Positions 9,084 through 20,696 of a DNA stretch of 64,000 nt are shown here, piece after piece. The position numbers were made by a program, and so were the translations under genes. Within the stretch, counting starts at the first letter, position 1, and each line of letters begins with the position of its first letter. The stretch is from the NCBI RefSeq assembly GCF_014646755.1, contig NZ_BMNW01000001.1, positions 638,039-702,038 of the forward strand, given 5' to 3'. Below the pieces are notes generated by a model. It had not been told where the DNA came from. It ran no database searches and worked only from the letters and a program-made list of their open reading frames with translations. Source of the stretch: Pseudomonas asuensis (GTDB taxonomy: Bacteria > Pseudomonadota > Gammaproteobacteria > Pseudomonadales > Pseudomonadaceae).

Positions 9084-9127
9084 CTAGTTCTGTTTGAATC
9101 CAGAAGACAGTCACTGCAAATAGAACC

Positions 9128-9170
9128 GAATTGGCATACTGTATGCCAATTCGTTAGTCGACTTGGCATA
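9128..9170. promoter_or_regulatory. Perfect 25-nt palindrome plus half-site upstream of dipA
   Basis: Arms GAATTGGCATAC (9128-9139) and GTATGCCAATTC (9141-9152) flank a single central T and match without error. The half-site TTGGCATA recurs at 9163-9170, 32 bp after its first copy at 9131-9138, about three helical turns, so on the same DNA face. TTGGCA also resembles a -35 element. This looks like the operator of a dimeric repressor or activator controlling dipA, about 70 nt from its start. No regulator gene is adjacent. Confidence 0.6.
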
Positions 9171-9220
9171 ACCCATAAGTACGCGCCTTTTATCAAGGCC
9201 CGTTGGAAGCGAACCGCCGC

Positions 9221-11911
9221 ATGAAGATTCATCCTGATGCTGCTAGTCTCCCGTTGGTCGAGGTTGCAACGCAGCCGCCTGTGCCTGCACAGCTGGGGAT
9301 GTTGCGCTTCGAGCGGCTCAACGAGCCTAATTGGGCGCTGCTGGATCTTGATCAGGCATGCGAGAAAAGCTTAGGTCTGCCTGCTCATGAGCTCTGCTCG
9401 CTTCTTGAGTCGCCTTACGCCAGTCTTATGGAGCCCGCGGCCCGCTATTATTTGCACGACGATATTCAGCAGCAGTTATTAAAGCGTCGCCATTACGTCA
9501 TTCGCTACACCCTGCATGCTCCGGTAGGGGCCACTTCAATGATCGAAGTCGGCGAAGCTATCTCTCGTCATGGCCGTGAAATCCTGCATGGTTATCTGCT
9601 TCCGGTAGAACAAGCCTCTGAAGCCGAACGACTGGTAGCGGAGCTCATGGTACAGAACAGCGACCTTAGAGCCTCACTGGATCTTTTCGAGCAGACCTGT
9701 TCACAGGAGCAGGCCCGAATCGAACATGTAAAAGCGCGCCGCAATCTCCTGCTTGAGCTGGCACAGCATGTTTACAGCTCAAATGATCCCCTCCGAGAAG
9801 CCGCCCAGCTTATTACCCATGCGGCCAGTGAAACCTATGGCGTGAAGCGAGCCAGCATATGGCAGTTGAGCGGTAGCCATTTGTGCCCCGTCTATGTTCA
9901 CAGTGAGGACTCTACGGGCACGCAGCCCGCCTCCTCATGGTCACTGGATGAGTTTCCTGTCTATTTTGAGGCGCTTCATAACGGCCGCTCAATCGATGCG
10001 CAAGATGCTCAACACGACTTACGTACACGCGAATGGACCAAGCCCTACCTACTAGCTCATGACATCCACTCACTTTTGGATGCCTGCATATGTGTAGACG
10101 GCAGAATGCTAGGGGTGCTTCGCCTTGAACAGACGGGTCAAACCAGAATCTGGCAAAACGACGAGATTGCCTTTGCCTGCGAGCTGGCTGATCAATATGC
10201 AAAGGTGCTGGGTAGTCAGGAGCGCCGTAGCGCCACCCATGCCCTTCATCTCTTCCAACGAGCAGTTGAGCAGAGCGCCAATGCGTTCCTGCTGGTCAAT
10301 CGCAAAGGGGTTATCGAATACATTAACCCCAGCTTTACCACTATTACCCAGTACACCGCTGAAGAAGTTTGTGGTCAGCCTATCAGCCAGCTACCTGCGC
10401 TTACCAACTGGTCAGAACTCTTGCCAGACGCTTATGCGGCGCTGGAAAAGCAGAACAGCTGGCAAGGCGAGCTTCGCTGCCAGCGCAAAGACCAAATCTC
10501 CTACTGGGGCCATCTCTCGCTCTCCAAAGTCTACTCAGATAAAGGTGAGCTGACCCATTACATTGGCATTTTCGAAGACATCACCCAGGCCAAGTTAACC
10601 CAACAGAACATGGAGAAACTGGCCTATCGGGATAGCCTGACAGGATTGACTAACCGTCATTACTTCATTGATCGCCTGGAAAAGCGCCTGGCAGGACGAG
10701 AAGATATTCATAACTGCTTGATGCTGATCGACATTGATCACTTCAAACGCATCAATGACAGCCTGGGCCATGAGGCAGGTGATAACTTGCTGGTCAGTCT
10801 GGCCAGACGGCTGCAAAGCTCCTTAGGGCAAAGCACATTAATCGCGCGCATCGCCAGTAATGAGTTTGCCGTGCTGCTTGAGCAGATGGATGCTCAGGAA
10901 GGCCTGGAGGTGGCGAGCGCGCTGCTAAGCATGCTGGAAAAACCCATCTATGTTGAGAGCCAGCCGACGCTGGTCAGCTGCTCGGTTGGCCTGACAGTGA
11001 CACCCGATCACGGTAAAGACTCGCAGACGCTTATGAAGCATGCGGGCCTGGCGTTGCACAAAGCTAAAGCCAGTGGCGGAAATCGGGTACAGGTTTATAC
11101 ACAATCACTTGTGACGGAGGCCAGTCACAAGCTGTTCATGCAAAACAACCTACGACGCGCCCTTGAACTCAATGAGCTGGAAGTCTATTACCAGCCCAAG
11201 GTCTGCCTTAAAAGCGCTCAGCTTTTAGGGCTTGAGGCGTTACTGCGCTGGCGTCACCCCGAACGGGGCATGATACGGCCCGATCAGTTTATCAGCGTGG
11301 CGGAAGAGACAGGTCTGATTATTCCGATTGGTAAATGGGTAATCCGGGAGGCCTGCAGGCAGATAAAGATACTGGATGCAGCCGGTCTGGGTCATTTGCA
11401 GATGGCGATCAATCTTTCCCCCAAGCAGTTCACTGATCAGGAGCTTGTCAGCTCGATCAGAAGCATCCTCATTGAAGAGCGCCTGCCCCCTCATCGTCTT
11501 GAGCTTGAGCTGACCGAAAGCCTGCTGTTGGACGCAACGGATGAAACGCGCCAACAACTTGAAGAGATGAAGCAAATCGGACTCACGCTGGCCATGGACG
11601 ATTTCGGTACGGGTTACTCCTCGCTCAGCTACCTGAAAAAATTCCCAATCGACGTCATCAAGATTGACCGGAGCTTTATAAAGGATATTCCTGACAATCA
11701 GGACGACATGGAGATCACTTCAGCCGTAGTGGCCATGGCTCACAACCTGCGCCTCAAGGTAGTGGCTGAAGGCATCGAAACGACACAGCAATTAAATTTT
11801 TTACGTCACCATCATTGCGATGTAGGCCAAGGCTATTTGTTTGATCGCCCAATTCCAGGCAGTGAGCTGATCGACAGCCTTCGTCGATATCTAAACCTTA
11901 ACAAGATTTAA
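9221..11911 (+). CDS. dipA: c-di-GMP phosphodiesterase DipA (PAS-GAF-PAS-degenerate GGDEF-EAL)
   Basis: Signalling protein that hydrolyses cyclic di-GMP; in P. aeruginosa the gene after aceF (PA5017, DipA/Pch) promotes biofilm dispersion and chemotaxis. Order by eye: N-terminal PAS-like region (about 15-140), GAF (about 180-330), PAS (about 340-455), GGDEF-like domain (about 460-625) and EAL (about 630-885). The GGDEF signature is ASNEF at residues 545-549, so cyclase activity is unlikely. The EAL domain keeps E672-A-L-L, DDFGTG (from D793), KIDRSF and EGIET, so phosphodiesterase activity is expected. No transmembrane segment is evident. Start: ATG at 9221 (896 aa) with GGAAG upstream; an in-frame TTG at 9203 would add six residues. 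A perfect palindrome lies upstream. Confidence 0.9.
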   Translation: MKIHPDAASLPLVEVATQPPVPAQLGMLRFERLNEPNWALLDLDQACEKSLGLPAHELCSLLESPYASLMEPAARYYLHDDIQQQLLKRRHYVIRYTLHAPVGATSMIEVGEAISRHGREILHGYLLPVEQASEAERLVAELMVQNSDLRASLDLFEQTCSQEQARIEHVKARRNLLLELAQHVYSSNDPLREAAQLITHAASETYGVKRASIWQLSGSHLCPVYVHSEDSTGTQPASSWSLDEFPVYFEALHNGRSIDAQDAQHDLRTREWTKPYLLAHDIHSLLDACICVDGRMLGVLRLEQTGQTRIWQNDEIAFACELADQYAKVLGSQERRSATHALHLFQRAVEQSANAFLLVNRKGVIEYINPSFTTITQYTAEEVCGQPISQLPALTNWSELLPDAYAALEKQNSWQGELRCQRKDQISYWGHLSLSKVYSDKGELTHYIGIFEDITQAKLTQQNMEKLAYRDSLTGLTNRHYFIDRLEKRLAGREDIHNCLMLIDIDHFKRINDSLGHEAGDNLLVSLARRLQSSLGQSTLIARIASNEFAVLLEQMDAQEGLEVASALLSMLEKPIYVESQPTLVSCSVGLTVTPDHGKDSQTLMKHAGLALHKAKASGGNRVQVYTQSLVTEASHKLFMQNNLRRALELNELEVYYQPKVCLKSAQLLGLEALLRWRHPERGMIRPDQFISVAEETGLIIPIGKWVIREACRQIKILDAAGLGHLQMAINLSPKQFTDQELVSSIRSILIEERLPPHRLELELTESLLLDATDETRQQLEEMKQIGLTLAMDDFGTGYSSLSYLKKFPIDVIKIDRSFIKDIPDNQDDMEITSAVVAMAHNLRLKVVAEGIETTQQLNFLRHHHCDVGQGYLFDRPIPGSELIDSLRRYLNLNKI

Positions 11912-11978
11912 ACAGCTCACTTTTCAGAGTGATTCGCTTCAATACTTAGGACGTGGAGCTGTAGTCCCAGCCGGCCCG

Positions 11979-12824
11979 TCACTTACTTTTTTCTTCGATC
12001 AGCCAGTCCAGCTTCCAACCCGCCTGGCTCTGACCTAACTGTTTAGCAAGCCAGGGCAAAACACTTCTCAGCTCCTCTTCAAGCCCCCATGGCGGATTCG
12101 AGATCACCATACCGGAGCCGTTAAGCCCTACCGGATTATCAACGGGATGCACCCAAAGCTCAGCTCTGAGAAGTTTGGGAGCATTGCTTTTCTGTAAGTC
12201 CTGATAAAACCGTTTGAGCTGTCGTTGATCCTTAATCGGATACCAGATAGTGGTCACAATCTGACGCATCCGGGCAATACTGTCCTTCAAGGCTATTGCG
12301 CATCGCTCGAACTCGTCAGCCTGCTCAAACGGTGGATCGATCAGGAGCAGCGCTCGCTTTTCCTGAACAGGCAGCAGCGCCTTGGGCAACAACCAGCCAT
12401 CTCGATGATGAACCGCAACCCGCCTCTCCTGCCCCATGTTATCCTTGAGAAGCACAGCGTCTTCAGGATGCAACTCGTTCAAATACAAACGATCCTGAGA
12501 TCGAGAAAAGCGCCGGGCGACTTCGGGTGACCCAGGATAAAAACGCAACGCCTCGCCGTTGTTGAGGGCCGCAACAGCGTCCATATAGGGAACAAGCGGC
12601 TCAGGAAGGTCTTTCGCTTCCCATAGCCGACCTATTCCACTTTGCCATTCACCTGTACGGCTTGCCTGATCACCCAGCAGATCGTAAAGCCCTATGCCCG
12701 AATGGGTGTCCAGATAGGCGTAAGGTGTTTCCTTGCGTCCCAACAGCATCAACAGACGAGACAGCACAAAATGCTTCAGCACATCGGCATGATTTCCGGC
12801 ATGGAAGGCGTGTCGATAATTCAT
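11979..12824 (-). CDS. rlmJ: 23S rRNA (adenine-2030-N6)-methyltransferase
   Basis: RlmJ methylates A2030 of 23S rRNA using S-adenosylmethionine. The protein is 281 aa, as expected. MNYRHAFHAGNHADVLKHFVL is the family N-terminus, YLDTHSGIGLYDL is the SAM-binding region, and DPPF (163-166) is the catalytic motif of N6-adenine methyltransferases. The ATG at 12824 has AGGAG 7 nt upstream. It converges with dipA (67-bp gap, no clear T-tailed hairpin) and diverges from nhaP2 across 154 bp. In the same PAO1 neighbourhood, as I recall, msrA and an acyl-CoA dehydrogenase flank it; both are absent here. Confidence 0.93.
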   Translation of the reverse strand: MNYRHAFHAGNHADVLKHFVLSRLLMLLGRKETPYAYLDTHSGIGLYDLLGDQASRTGEWQSGIGRLWEAKDLPEPLVPYMDAVAALNNGEALRFYPGSPEVARRFSRSQDRLYLNELHPEDAVLLKDNMGQERRVAVHHRDGWLLPKALLPVQEKRALLLIDPPFEQADEFERCAIALKDSIARMRQIVTTIWYPIKDQRQLKRFYQDLQKSNAPKLLRAELWVHPVDNPVGLNGSGMVISNPPWGLEEELRSVLPWLAKQLGQSQAGWKLDWLIEEKSK

Positions 12825-12978
12825 GATTCGCTCCTATGAAGGCGCGCAGTGTACTGGAAGTCTTCAGTTCGTCGTATGGCTCAAGAGAATCTGGCATTAA
12901 TTTTGACAGCTTGCCGAATCAACAGGTTAAATCAAGAATCAAGCGCATCGCGCCTACCCACTATGCAGGAGTTCCGAT

Positions 12979-14715
12979 TTGGATGCCGTCACAATCAATA
13001 GCCTATTTTTGATTGGCGCGGTTCTGGTCGGCCTGTCCATTCTAGTCAGCTCACTTTCCTCTCGCCTCGGCATTCCCATTTTGGTGATCTTTCTTGCCGT
13101 TGGCATGCTGGCTGGCGTGGATGGTCCCGGCCAGATCAACTTCAATAACTATCCGCTTGCCTACCTGGTAGGCAACCTTGCCTTAGCCATTATTCTCCTG
13201 GACGGCGGTATGCGCACGCGCGTATCCAGTTTCCGGGTGGCCTTGTGGCCAGCGCTGTCCCTGGCAACCGTAGGCGTAATGATTACCGCCGGATTGACAG
13301 GCGCCATGGCTGCATGGCTTCTCGACCTGAGTCTTTTGCAGGGTTTGCTGATTGGCGCCATCGTGGGATCTACCGATGCTGCAGCAGTATTTTCATTGCT
13401 TGGCGGACGCGGGCTCAATGAGCGTGTTACAGCGACCCTCGAAATCGAGTCAGGCAGCAACGACCCTATGGCGGTCTTTCTTACCGTAACCCTAATCGAG
13501 CTTTTGGCCAGTGGGCAAACGGGATTCAGCTGGGGACTCCTCTGGAACTTTATTCGCGAGTTCGCCATTGGCAGTCTGCTCGGACTTAGTGGCGGCTGGT
13601 TACTGCTACAGCTCATCAACCGCATACAGCTGGCTGATGGCCTCTATCCGCTACTGGCTGTCAGTGGCGGCCTGTTTATCTTCGCCATTACCAATGCGGC
13701 TCACGGCAGCGGCATTTTGGCGGTTTATCTGGCTGGCCTCGTCATGGGCAACCGGCCCATTCGTAGCCGCCATGGCATGTTGCATATGCTTGATGGTATG
13801 GCCTGGCTTGCACAAATCGGCATGTTCCTGGTGCTGGGACTGCTCGTGGAGCCGCATAACCTTCTTCCCGTTGCCTTGCCAGCCCTTGGCTTGGCTCTCT
13901 GGATGATCGTAATCGCACGTCCCTTGTCAGTTTTTGTAGGGCTACTTCCTTTCAAAGCCTTTCATGGCCGTGAAAAGTTCTTTATTTCGTGGGTAGGATT
14001 ACGCGGCGCAGTGCCGATTATTTTGGCTGTCTTTCCTATGATGGCAGGCCTCCCCCAAGCACAGCTTTTCTTCAATGTAGCCTTCTTTATCGTTCTGGTT
14101 TCACTCCTGCTACAAGGCTCAAGCCTGCCGCTTGCGGCGAAATGGCTACGCGTTACTGTACCGCCCGAGCCAGCACCTTTCTCGCGCTCTGGTCTGCAAG
14201 TGCACGCTACCAGCGAGTGGGAGTTATTCGTTTACCGGCTAGGTAAGGAAAAGTGGTGTATCGGTGCAGCACTTCGCGAATTGAAAATGCCGCCTAATAC
14301 GCGTATCGCAGCGCTTTTCCGTGGAGAGCAGCTCCTGCACCCTTCCGGCAGTACCAAACTCGAAGCAGGCGATATCTTGTGCGTTATCGGCCATGAGCAT
14401 GATCTTCCCGCCCTAGGTAAGCTGTTTAGCCAGGCGCCCGAGCGAGGCCAACGCTTCTTTGGTGATTTCGTCCTGGAAGCCAATGCAGAGCTTAGGGCGG
14501 TGGCATCACTGTATGGCCTTACCCTTGGCGAGCTTGACGGAGGGCAAAGCCTGGGAAGTTTTATTACCCAACGTATTGGCGGTGAGCCGGTTATCGGCGA
14601 TCAGATCGAGTGGAGTGGCCTGACGTGGACAGTCGCTGCTCTGGAAGGCAATCGTGTAAGAAAGATCGGAGTCAAGTTCCCAGAGGGTCGCTCAGGACCT
14701 GCTCTTTTCCTCTGA
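12979..14715 (+). CDS. nhaP2: K+/H+ antiporter, CPA1 family (NhaP2/CvrA type)
   Basis: Inner-membrane cation/proton antiporter that exports K+ and protects cells in low osmolarity or at alkaline pH. The 578-aa protein has an N-terminal membrane domain of about 12-13 helices (residues about 5-395, with [25 protein letters not shown] and [14 protein letters not shown]). A TrkA-C/RCK-C-like domain follows at about 400-485 ([21 protein letters not shown]), then a C-terminal CorC/HlyC-like domain. The start is a TTG with GCAGGAG upstream; MDAVTIN agrees with the P. aeruginosa homologue as I recall it. mscK follows on the same strand after 93 bp, so two osmotic-stress genes sit together. Confidence 0.9.
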   Translation: MDAVTINSLFLIGAVLVGLSILVSSLSSRLGIPILVIFLAVGMLAGVDGPGQINFNNYPLAYLVGNLALAIILLDGGMRTRVSSFRVALWPALSLATVGVMITAGLTGAMAAWLLDLSLLQGLLIGAIVGSTDAAAVFSLLGGRGLNERVTATLEIESGSNDPMAVFLTVTLIELLASGQTGFSWGLLWNFIREFAIGSLLGLSGGWLLLQLINRIQLADGLYPLLAVSGGLFIFAITNAAHGSGILAVYLAGLVMGNRPIRSRHGMLHMLDGMAWLAQIGMFLVLGLLVEPHNLLPVALPALGLALWMIVIARPLSVFVGLLPFKAFHGREKFFISWVGLRGAVPIILAVFPMMAGLPQAQLFFNVAFFIVLVSLLLQGSSLPLAAKWLRVTVPPEPAPFSRSGLQVHATSEWELFVYRLGKEKWCIGAALRELKMPPNTRIAALFRGEQLLHPSGSTKLEAGDILCVIGHEHDLPALGKLFSQAPERGQRFFGDFVLEANAELRAVASLYGLTLGELDGGQSLGSFITQRIGGEPVIGDQIEWSGLTWTVAALEGNRVRKIGVKFPEGRSGPALFL

Positions 14716-14808
14716 TTCGTGCGGTAGTCGGCTCAGCCGATAAGAGCTGTTGCACCAGGGCAGGCGGGGATTTAACCTCCTCGCCTTTCCTGCTGCCAAG
14801 ATGTCCTT

Positions 14809-17800
14809 ATGCTTGCCTTGCGTATTCTATTGAAGATCGTGTTGTTGAGCTTTTGCCTCAACGTGCCGCTTGCCTACTCACAAGAATCCAATCTACCCGA
14901 CGCCAAGCAGATTCAGCACAGCCTGGATACGCTGGCAGACCGAAAGCTTTCTGCATCTGATCAGCAGACCGTTCAGGATATTCTGAAGAATACGCTACAA
15001 CTGCTGGAGCAGAAGGATCAGCATGAGCAGGATCTGGCGGAAGTAAAGCGCAAGATTACGCAAGCGCCGCAGCTAATCAAGGATGCGCAGAGAGACCTGG
15101 GCAAGCTCCAGACAGAGCAGGACAAACCAGCGGTTGCCCAGCGCTATGCGAATGCAAGCCCGCAAGAGCTTGAAAATCTTCAGAGCCAGCGCAATTCTCA
15201 GCTCAACGATTGGCAGAATGCACTTAATGATGCCAATACGTTGGTCATTACGTCACAGACACGCCCAGAGCGCGCCCAGGTAGAGATCAGCAATGCACAA
15301 CTGCGTGTGCAAGCCATTGCTGACACCCTCAAAAGCGGCAAGGAAAATGGCAAACCCATTACCGCCGAGCGTCGTAACCAATTATTGGCCGAGCAGGCAG
15401 AACGTAACGCGTTGATTCAACTGCGCAAGCAGGAGCTCTCTGGCAACAGCACTCTGCAAGACCTTGGCACTATCCAGCGCGAGCTCTATACAGAACGTGT
15501 AAAGCTTCTTGAAAAAGAGAGCCTTGACCTACAAGCCCTCATCAGCAGTAAACGTCGCCAGCAATCAGAGGAAACCTTTGCGGCATTGTCTCGCGAATCA
15601 GAGAAAACAGCGGGCAATAACGACATCCTCACCAGCGAAACCAATCTTAACCTTAAGCTTTCCGACTATTTGTTGCGCGCTACGGATCGCCTGAATGAGC
15701 TGACCCGTAGCAATCTCGAAATCAAGCAGCGGCTGGACCAGCTCAAGCAGACCGGCGATGCCATGCAGCAGCAGATTAATGTCCTGAAAGGCAGCCTGCT
15801 ACTTTCTAAGTTGCTCTATCAGCAGCGCGCCTCCTTGCCAACAGTCGAAGCAAGCAAAGGACTGACAGACGAAATTGCCGATATACGTCTGTACCAGTTC
15901 GACCTGAGCCAGCAGCGCACACAGATTGCCAATCCATGGGATTATCTGGAAAAGGTCATGGCTCAGCTGCCCCGTGAGCAGGCGACCCCTGAGCTACGCA
16001 AGAAACTATCGGACCTTATCAGAACACGGGCGGATCTCCAGGATCGCCTGAGCTCTGAACTAAGTGCTCTTTTAAGCGAATCGATTACGCTTCAACTGAA
16101 TCAGCAACAGCTGCTATCCACCAGCGAAAGCCTAAGAGCCACGCTTGATGAGCAGATGTTCTGGATTCCCAGCAACCGCCCGCTGGATTGGGGCTGGCTC
16201 AAAGACGCGCCGAAGTCACTGGTTGAGCAGATTGCAAACGTCCCATGGCGCTCTAGCGTAGGCGAAGTATCAGCTGGTCTGGCTGAGCGCCCCTGGCTGT
16301 TCCTACCACTGATCATTGCCATTGCAACCTTACTTTGGAAACGCCGCTATCTTTACGAAAAGCTCAACGCCTTAAACAAGGATATTGGGCACTTTCAGCG
16401 TGACAGTCAGTTGCACACACCCCTTGCGATCATTTTAACCGTGCTGCTAACCCTTCCTGTCAGCCTATCGCTCGGGTTGATCGGCGTTGCCCTTGAAGGC
16501 GACAAGCGAGGCGTAAACGCATCCATTGGTGCAGCCCTCATGGAAATGGCTGCTGGCTGGCTGGTGTTCTACACCGTGTACCGCTTGCTTGAAGGGGGCG
16601 GCGTAGCAGAGACTCACTTCCGCTGGGCACGCGCGCAGGTGGACTCCATGCGCCGCCTGGTCAGACGTTTGGGTTTACTGGCGTTGGCATTGATGGCCGT
16701 GGCGGCGATTGCCCAGCGTCAGCTCACAGGTCTGTCTGCAGACGTACTGGGTATTCTCATCGTTCTGATCTGCTATGCCAGCATGTCGTGGATGCTGGGC
16801 CGTTCCCTGCTCAATACGGCAGCTCGAGAACGCCTACCCTTCTTCCGACTTATCTTTGGCCTGATCATTACCGCTATTCCAGCTGGCTTGTTCCTGGCTG
16901 TTTGCCTGGGTTATTACTACACCTCGCTGAAGCTGACTGATCGCCTTATCGATACGCTGTATCTGTTGCTTTGCTGGGTCATTCTTGAGGCTGCCTTCTC
17001 ACGAGGCCTCAGCGTAGCCGCAAGACGCCTTGCCTACCATCGCGCCATGGCCAAGCGACAGAGCATGCAAGAAGCTGGCGAGACGGGCGAGGCCGTGGAA
17101 GAGCCAGCATTGGATATGGAGCAGGTCAATCAACAGTCCTTGCGACTGATTCGTCTCGCGCTATGGCTGGGCTTTCTGGGAGTGCTGTATTGGGTCTGGG
17201 TGGATGTGGTAGCCGTTTTTTCATACCTGGATAACGTCACGCTTTACCAGTACAGCAGCGGTACGGGTGAGTCAGCGACAATGATGCCGATTACCTTGCG
17301 AGACTTTATCAAGGCAATCATTTTCGCAGGCCTCACTTTCGCACTGGCGCGCAATCTGCCTGGATTGCTCGAAGTGGTGGTTCTTTCACGCCTCAGCCTG
17401 GCACAAGGGACAGCCTATGCAACCACTACACTGCTGTCTTATGTGATCATCAGCGTTGGCGTTATCAGCTCACTCTCTACGCTAGGCGTCAGCTGGGACA
17501 AGCTCCAGTGGCTGGCAGCCGCCCTCTCGGTTGGTTTGGGCTTTGGTCTTCAGGAGATCTTCGGTAACTTCATCTCCGGCCTGATCATTCTGTTCGAGCG
17601 GCCTGTTCGTATCGGCGACCTGATTACCATTGGTAACGTAACAGGCACGGTCAAGCGTATTCAAATCCGCGCGACCCATATCACTGACGCTGACAACAAA
17701 TCTGTCATCGTGCCAAACAAGACATTCGTGACGAGTCAGCTAATCAACTGGACGCTGACAGATACCATGACCCGTATCACGCTACTGGTTAACGTTGCCA

Positions 17801-18132
17801 ATGGTTCCGATCTGGAAAAGGTACGCGAGCTACTTTACAAGGCGGCATACGATAACCCTAGGGTTTTGCATGATCCTGAGCCAATGGTGCTGCTACAGGC
17901 GTTTGGTGAAAATACGTTGAACCATGAATTACGCGTTCACGTACGTGAGTTGGGCGATCGCGGCTTTGCCACTGATGAGATCAACCGCAGCATTGAGCAA
18001 CTGTTCAGAGAAAACAACATAGAGATCGCGTTCCGCCAGTTGGAAGTATCTGTAAAGAACCTGGAAGGATTTGAGCAGACCTTGAGCAAGAATGAAATGC
18101 CCCCTTCTGCCAGCTCTGGACAGAAGGCGTGA
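14809..18132 (+). CDS. mscK: Large mechanosensitive channel, MscK/KefA type
   Basis: Inner-membrane MscS-superfamily channel that opens under membrane tension to release ions on hypo-osmotic shock. The 1107-aa protein starts with a signal peptide (LLKIVLLSFCLNVPLAYS). A long helical, coiled-coil periplasmic region follows (about 30-470; many Gln/Glu/Leu heptads), then about 11 membrane segments from about residue 490. The C-terminal MscS core (ALSVGLGFGLQEIFGNFISG near residue 905) precedes the beta domain PVRIGDLITIGNVTGTVKRI. The length and architecture match E. coli MscK (about 1120 aa). The ribosome site before the ATG is weak. The symbol is by family; it could equally be a paralogue named kefA or mscM. 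Confidence 0.85.
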   Translation: MLALRILLKIVLLSFCLNVPLAYSQESNLPDAKQIQHSLDTLADRKLSASDQQTVQDILKNTLQLLEQKDQHEQDLAEVKRKITQAPQLIKDAQRDLGKLQTEQDKPAVAQRYANASPQELENLQSQRNSQLNDWQNALNDANTLVITSQTRPERAQVEISNAQLRVQAIADTLKSGKENGKPITAERRNQLLAEQAERNALIQLRKQELSGNSTLQDLGTIQRELYTERVKLLEKESLDLQALISSKRRQQSEETFAALSRESEKTAGNNDILTSETNLNLKLSDYLLRATDRLNELTRSNLEIKQRLDQLKQTGDAMQQQINVLKGSLLLSKLLYQQRASLPTVEASKGLTDEIADIRLYQFDLSQQRTQIANPWDYLEKVMAQLPREQATPELRKKLSDLIRTRADLQDRLSSELSALLSESITLQLNQQQLLSTSESLRATLDEQMFWIPSNRPLDWGWLKDAPKSLVEQIANVPWRSSVGEVSAGLAERPWLFLPLIIAIATLLWKRRYLYEKLNALNKDIGHFQRDSQLHTPLAIILTVLLTLPVSLSLGLIGVALEGDKRGVNASIGAALMEMAAGWLVFYTVYRLLEGGGVAETHFRWARAQVDSMRRLVRRLGLLALALMAVAAIAQRQLTGLSADVLGILIVLICYASMSWMLGRSLLNTAARERLPFFRLIFGLIITAIPAGLFLAVCLGYYYTSLKLTDRLIDTLYLLLCWVILEAAFSRGLSVAARRLAYHRAMAKRQSMQEAGETGEAVEEPALDMEQVNQQSLRLIRLALWLGFLGVLYWVWVDVVAVFSYLDNVTLYQYSSGTGESATMMPITLRDFIKAIIFAGLTFALARNLPGLLEVVVLSRLSLAQGTAYATTTLLSYVIISVGVISSLSTLGVSWDKLQWLAAALSVGLGFGLQEIFGNFISGLIILFERPVRIGDLITIGNVTGTVKRIQIRATHITDADNKSVIVPNKTFVTSQLINWTLTDTMTRITLLVNVANGSDLEKVRELLYKAAYDNPRVLHDPEPMVLLQAFGENTLNHELRVHVRELGDRGFATDEINRSIEQLFRENNIEIAFRQLEVSVKNLEGFEQTLSKNEMPPSASSGQKA

Positions 18133-18165
18133 TCAAGGCGCGCTTTGCGCTGTCTAGATAGATAA

Positions 18166-20536
<2,371 letters not shown>

Positions 20537-20546
20537 GCTTCCTCAA

Positions 20547-20567
20547 TTGATATGTAATACATATCAA
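20547..20567. promoter_or_regulatory. LysR-type operator palindrome between the regulator and the MFS gene
   Basis: TTGATATGT (20547-20555), aat, ACATATCAA (20559-20567) is a perfect 9+3+9 palindrome and contains the T-N11-A pattern of LysR-type recognition sites. Its place between divergent regulator and target genes is the textbook position. Confidence 0.65.
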
Positions 20568-20696
20568 ACCGGTCGAATAATATATTGGAAAGAATAAAGA
20601 TCAGCTCTTATTCTTCTAGTAACCAATAACAAATTTCAGATCGTGCAGCGCTGTCGCTGCGCCCTCCTTTCGTTCGTCCAGATTTTGAGGTTTAAC

